NCBI GenBank assembly: GCA_004026145.2
Contig: CP034990.1
Coordinates: 12,397,947 to 12,461,946, forward strand
Direction: 5' to 3'
Source of the DNA: Takifugu bimaculatus
Taxonomy: Eukaryota > Chordata > Actinopteri > Tetraodontiformes > Tetraodontidae
Length of the DNA stretch: 64,000 bases
Part shown: in pieces, positions 60,702-64,000 of the stretch
How the letters are laid out: each line of letters opens with the position of its first letter
How positions within the stretch are numbered: position 1 is the first letter of the stretch
Program-made: the position numbers and the translations under genes
Notes under the pieces: generated by a model
What the model saw: only the letters and a program-made list of their open reading frames with translations
The model's database searches: none
What the model was told of the DNA's origin: nothing

Positions 60702-62249
60702 CTGAAGAGAAGGAGACATTTAATTATAACCTGTGATTAATGTGTCCACAGAGGGATAGGCTGCTGTCTGAGTCTCTCCGCCTCTCAGCCTCTTTCTCAC
60801 TGTTTCCCACATTCATAACTTTGCACGGTCCACAACACGTTCTTTCGATAATCTGATTAAAGTTTAAACAGTCTAAAAGTCACACTGGTGCTTCTCTGCC
60901 TCTGCCCCGTGTCTGCCCTGTCACTTTCAGTGGCATCACCGGTATCTCACACCTTTTGGTCAGCCAAACATATGGCTGTCAGAATAGCTGTGCATGTGTG
61001 CTTGTGCTAGTCAGTGCTGTGAGAACAGCTGTGGGCTTATCATGCTCGCTTCCGGTGATAAATAAAGGAGCGCGCTGGGAGATGAGGAGGGCGCAGATAG
61101 AAGATCAAGCAGGTGTTAGAAGTTTATTTTTGGCTTTTACGTGCGGTACATGTGTAAGTACGTCCCTGTGTGCATGGATGAGTTCTCCTTTGCTGTCCAC
61201 TGCTCGCATATGTGAACATTCTTCTTAGATTAACACAGGATCCGATGATTTCCTGAACATCAATCTTCCCTTCACATTCACACACACTGTTACATGTGCA
61301 ATAATTACAAGTGAACTGCACACTTTAAAGGAACAGGGTGATAGGTGTTGTATTAAGTTGAAACACGAGTCTCATGTTGGCATGAAATAGATACCAGAAT
61401 AAAAGCCATTCCATTTTACCAGACTATACCAGGGGATTTAGCCTGGATTAGACCTTAAAAGAAAATCAAGTTTTACTTTAGATCACAGGGAGCTAACTTC
61501 TCACTGTTGGTCTGACATATCCTTAGGGTCCACTATATTTGGAATTTAAAAACATGTATTTTTAGTGATCCTAAATGCAGACAAAGGGTCATATAGAAAA
61601 CCACGCATACCAAACCATAGGGAACACAAACCCTGTTCTAGCATGCAATCAAAGGCTGAAAATACCTGGGACAAAAAGTATGAATTCCTTTCTGATTCTC
61701 TTAAATGTTATGTGTATTATTCTTCACGTTATCAATTGCCCATGCACTTTCATCTAAAATGACTGTTAATCTGATAAATCTGAAGGATTTATTTCAGATT
61801 TCGCTCATATAATATTGTAACCTCCAGAAAGTACACAATAGCAAAGACACAGCAGACACATTTGGATTACAAAGGAAAGCAGACATCAGTTAATCATTCA
61901 TTTACAGCAAATGTGAAAGATTGTTCCAGCTAAACCAATAAATATTAGTTTTAAATGTTTTATATTAATAATTCACCTTAATTACGTAATTTAGTTGAGA
62001 ATCCTTAGTTCTTGGACCTTTCACTAAACCTACTGTATATTTGTCAAAGGATCACATAATGTGTAGTGAATCACACATGATAATTAATGTAGAAGCTCTG
62101 CAGCTACAGGCAGCTTTTCGACTTCTTTAGCAATGACACAGAGCTTGGTTTGACAACACATTTAATTCCCAGGCCTGTCTGCCTCATTGCCAGTCACAAC
62201 AGGCCCCAGGTTTCAGCAAACAAGCGCCGATTAAACAGGATTTAGCTAC
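60702..62249. other. gap between candidate exons; holds duplication copy 1
   Basis: About 1.5 kb that would be an intron of the candidate upstream gene. It contains the left copy of the diverged duplication (61,558-61,880). Nothing else is recognised. Confidence 0.4.
61558..61880. repeat. diverged direct duplication, copy 1
   Basis: This block aligns by eye to 62,437-62,768 over its whole length with gaps. Shared landmarks are AGTGAT, GGTCA.(T/C)GTAGAAAAC-type sequence, GAACACA, AATCAAAGGCTG, CTGTTAATCT and CTCCAGAAA.TACAC, in the same order and orientation. The offset is about 880 bp. Identity is roughly two thirds by eye. It could be a local tandem duplication or two old insertions of one repeat family. 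Confidence 0.6.
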
Positions 62250-62322
62250 CTGCTCGAGATTATCATCAGGAAAAAAACAAACGGAGGCCACAGGGTCAGA
62301 GAATCTCAGCTTGTAGCAGTCC
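62250..62322 (-). CDS. candidate internal exon of an unidentified gene
   Basis: 73 nt on the minus strand between acceptor TATCCTCTAG and donor GTAGCT, entered in phase 2 and left in phase 0. It encodes DCYKLRFSDPVASVCFFPDD and NLEQ. The composition looks like real globular protein, both splice sites are acceptable and the flanking phases fit the candidate exons on either side. It is short, so chance cannot be excluded. I do not recognise the family. Confidence 0.3.
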
Positions 62323-62436
62323 CTAGAGGATAAAAAATATGTTGTCAACAGCAGAATATAATAATAATCATTTAGAACTTTACAGAATTTCACAAATCTA
62401 CAAATGAATTAAAGACAAGAATCTAAAGATGATCTA

Positions 62437-62768
62437 TTTTCAGTGATTCCAAACAAAAGCAGAGCAAAAGGTCACGTAGAAAACAACATCCACCAGAGAG
62501 GGGAACACACTCTCTGCGCCAACATGAAATCAAAGGCTGCGAACACCTGTAAAAATGTATTAAATGCTTTGTGGCAGTTGCGTTTTCGCTCTGCATCTTC
62601 ATAATGCAATCAATCATGCATGTCCAACTGATGATGACTTCAGATTTCTGTTAATCTTATAAGAAGGAATTTGTTTTAGATCTGTGCTGCTAGTGTCGTA
62701 TCTTACGAACTCCAGAAAATACACTGAGGCAAGACGCAGCAGGCAAACTATTACAAAGAAAAGAGAAA
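62437..62768. repeat. diverged direct duplication, copy 2
   Basis: Right-hand copy of the block described at 61,558-61,880, lying between two candidate exons. On the minus strand both copies carry a related peptide frame: VFAAFDFMLAQRVCS here, VFSAFDCMLEQGLCS in copy 1. Here it is interrupted by a TGA a few codons later. Confidence 0.6.
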
Positions 62769-63225
62769 CATTTTTATCAAGAGTGACAATAATTCAGAGA
62801 CAGATGCTGTATATAGATGACATATTTCAAATGGAAAGGTAACAGAAGCCAGCTCTGAATTCTGACTTCTCCATTGTTTGCTGCAGTGACAAACATAAAG
62901 CAGAATAAAGCTGGATGACGGTAAATCCTCTGAACAAAGCATCACTTTCACCTGTTAAAACATTCCATCTCTCTCACCGGGGCCCTGCTTTGTTTTGAAA
63001 GTTTTGTACAAACATTACAACATTAATTATATTTTACGGGCATCGGGTCCGTTGAGATCTTTCAACGTGACCAAACAAACCTCATGATAGTTATTTAGAC
63101 TTGAAAAAACGCCATCAACACCTACACGAGCCCCACCGCACACATTCGTGCTTGCTTAAACTTTCAATGGATAATAAATACATAAGTAAGTGACAGCACA
63201 TTCTTCTCCCGCACAAAGTACACAC

Positions 63226-63323
63226 CAGTAAACCTGCATGGCCTCGTGCACCTGGTCTGTCGGCATCAGGCCTTGAAAGCCCATTAGAAAGGTTGTGAAT
63301 GACTCAGAGAGCCAGAGGCACCG
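63226..63323 (-). CDS. candidate internal exon of an unidentified gene
   Basis: 98 nt on the minus strand, entered in phase 0 after TAGTAACAG and left in phase 2 at donor GTGTGT. It reads CLWLSESFTTFLMGFQGLMP, then TDQVHEAMQVYW, where W is completed by the next exon. The acceptor lacks a strong pyrimidine tract, and an alternative AG (CTCTCTGAG) 21 bases inside would also keep frame. The donor could also be the GTTTAC eight bases earlier, but that would break phase with the 62,250-62,322 exon. No family is recognised. Confidence 0.27.
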
Positions 63324-63819
63324 CTGTTACTACAGACGCCCTGATCGTCATCCTCCAAACCCAGAGGGAGAAAGCAGGAGTCATGGTGAAGCTGCAGCGT
63401 CTGGATGCTTGTGATGGGGCAAGAAAAGGCTTTTGATTGTCTCAAACTAATAACTTTGATGTGTTTTCATGTGTAAAATTATCTCTGAGAGCATTTTCCC
63501 CCCTGAAAACCAGGAAAAGAAAATACAGGAGAAAAAAAATGTACAAGAAGAATAAAGTCCACAATTTTAAAACTTTACTTTAGCAATTTTTAGTCATTAT
63601 GATTTCTACATGTATATATTTGTAACACTATCCAATAGCCATATAAATTAATAATGTATGCATAAACATCCATATAAATATATATTTCCTATATATAATA
63701 TCATATCATCTGAAAATAAATTAATGAAGTTGAATAGAAGCAGTTTAGAGCAGTGAAAGTGACATATGTGGCACTAATTGTTCTATTTTGCATATTATTG
63801 CTACACCGCAGGAGTCAAC
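63324..63819. other. gap between candidate exons
   Basis: About 500 bp that would be an intron if the outermost candidate exon is real. It is AT-rich, with nothing recognised. Confidence 0.35.
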
Positions 63820-63889
63820 CTTTGACAGGTCTCCAGTGGAGCGGCAGGGACGAGAACCTGTGTCCAGAAGGTCACAGATTAAAGTGAAC
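63820..63889 (-). CDS. possible further exon of the unidentified gene
   Basis: 70 nt on the minus strand after AAACTTTAG and before donor GTTGAC, entered in phase 2 and left in phase 0. It encodes FTLICDLLDTGSRPCRSTGD and LSK. The phases fit the next candidate exon, but the splice sites are weak and the frame short. This is the least certain link of the chain. Confidence 0.15.
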
Positions 63890-64000
63890 CTAAAGTTTAA
63901 AAAAGCTGAAAACAAAAGAAAAAGTCAACTGTGAGAGGCAGCTACAGTATGTGGAGAACATGTACGCTCCAGAGTAGAAGCCCGAGTTTATTTAATAATT

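Overview
This is nuclear DNA from a ray-finned fish, probably a spiny-rayed (percomorph-like) teleost. It is intron-rich and dense in (AC)n/(TG)n microsatellites, with a few old tRNA-like repeat scraps and no bacterial-type gene packing. Only about 2.2 kb of the 64 kb is confidently coding.

One gene dominates: the 5' part of lrp4 (low-density lipoprotein receptor-related protein 4), read on the minus strand. Sixteen exons run from the start codon near 57,934 leftwards to about 282. They join into one open reading frame of 742 codons plus one base, with GT-AG introns and compatible phases throughout. The protein starts with a signal peptide. Eight LDL-receptor class A (LDLa) modules, two EGF-like modules, the whole first YWTD beta-propeller and the EGF-like module after it follow. 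This order, and long stretches that I recognise as LRP4 (for example the [20 protein letters not shown] block of LDLa 1), separate it from LRP5/6, LRP1/2 and LDLR. The remaining three propellers, the transmembrane segment and the tail lie beyond the left edge.

Layout, left to right: 1-8,530 holds propeller 1 and EGF exons 16-10; 9,046-13,053 holds LDLa 8-3 in compact exons; 16,106-16,222 is LDLa 2; 16,223-27,073 is intron 2, with a cluster of simple repeats; 27,074-27,220 is LDLa 1; 27,221-57,873 is a 30.65-kb first intron, a natural place for regulatory DNA; 57,874-57,934 is the signal-peptide exon, inside a CpG-rich promoter region (to about 58,265). Right of the promoter, 58.3-64 kb is mostly empty. 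It contains a diverged direct duplication (near 61.56 and 62.44 kb) and a weakly supported chain of up to four minus-strand exons that splice together in frame and end in a stop at 60,546. I could not identify that candidate gene.

Family knowledge: LRP4 is a single-pass membrane co-receptor. With MuSK it receives agrin at the neuromuscular junction, and it also binds Wnt inhibitors such as sclerostin. The portion encoded here is the agrin-binding and MuSK-interacting side of the ectodomain. Nothing here amounts to a new biological system. The most checkable oddities are a (TG)20 tract that forms the acceptor of exon 6, short uORFs in the leader, a Z-DNA-type tract in intron 2, the unidentified upstream exon chain and the duplicated block next to it.
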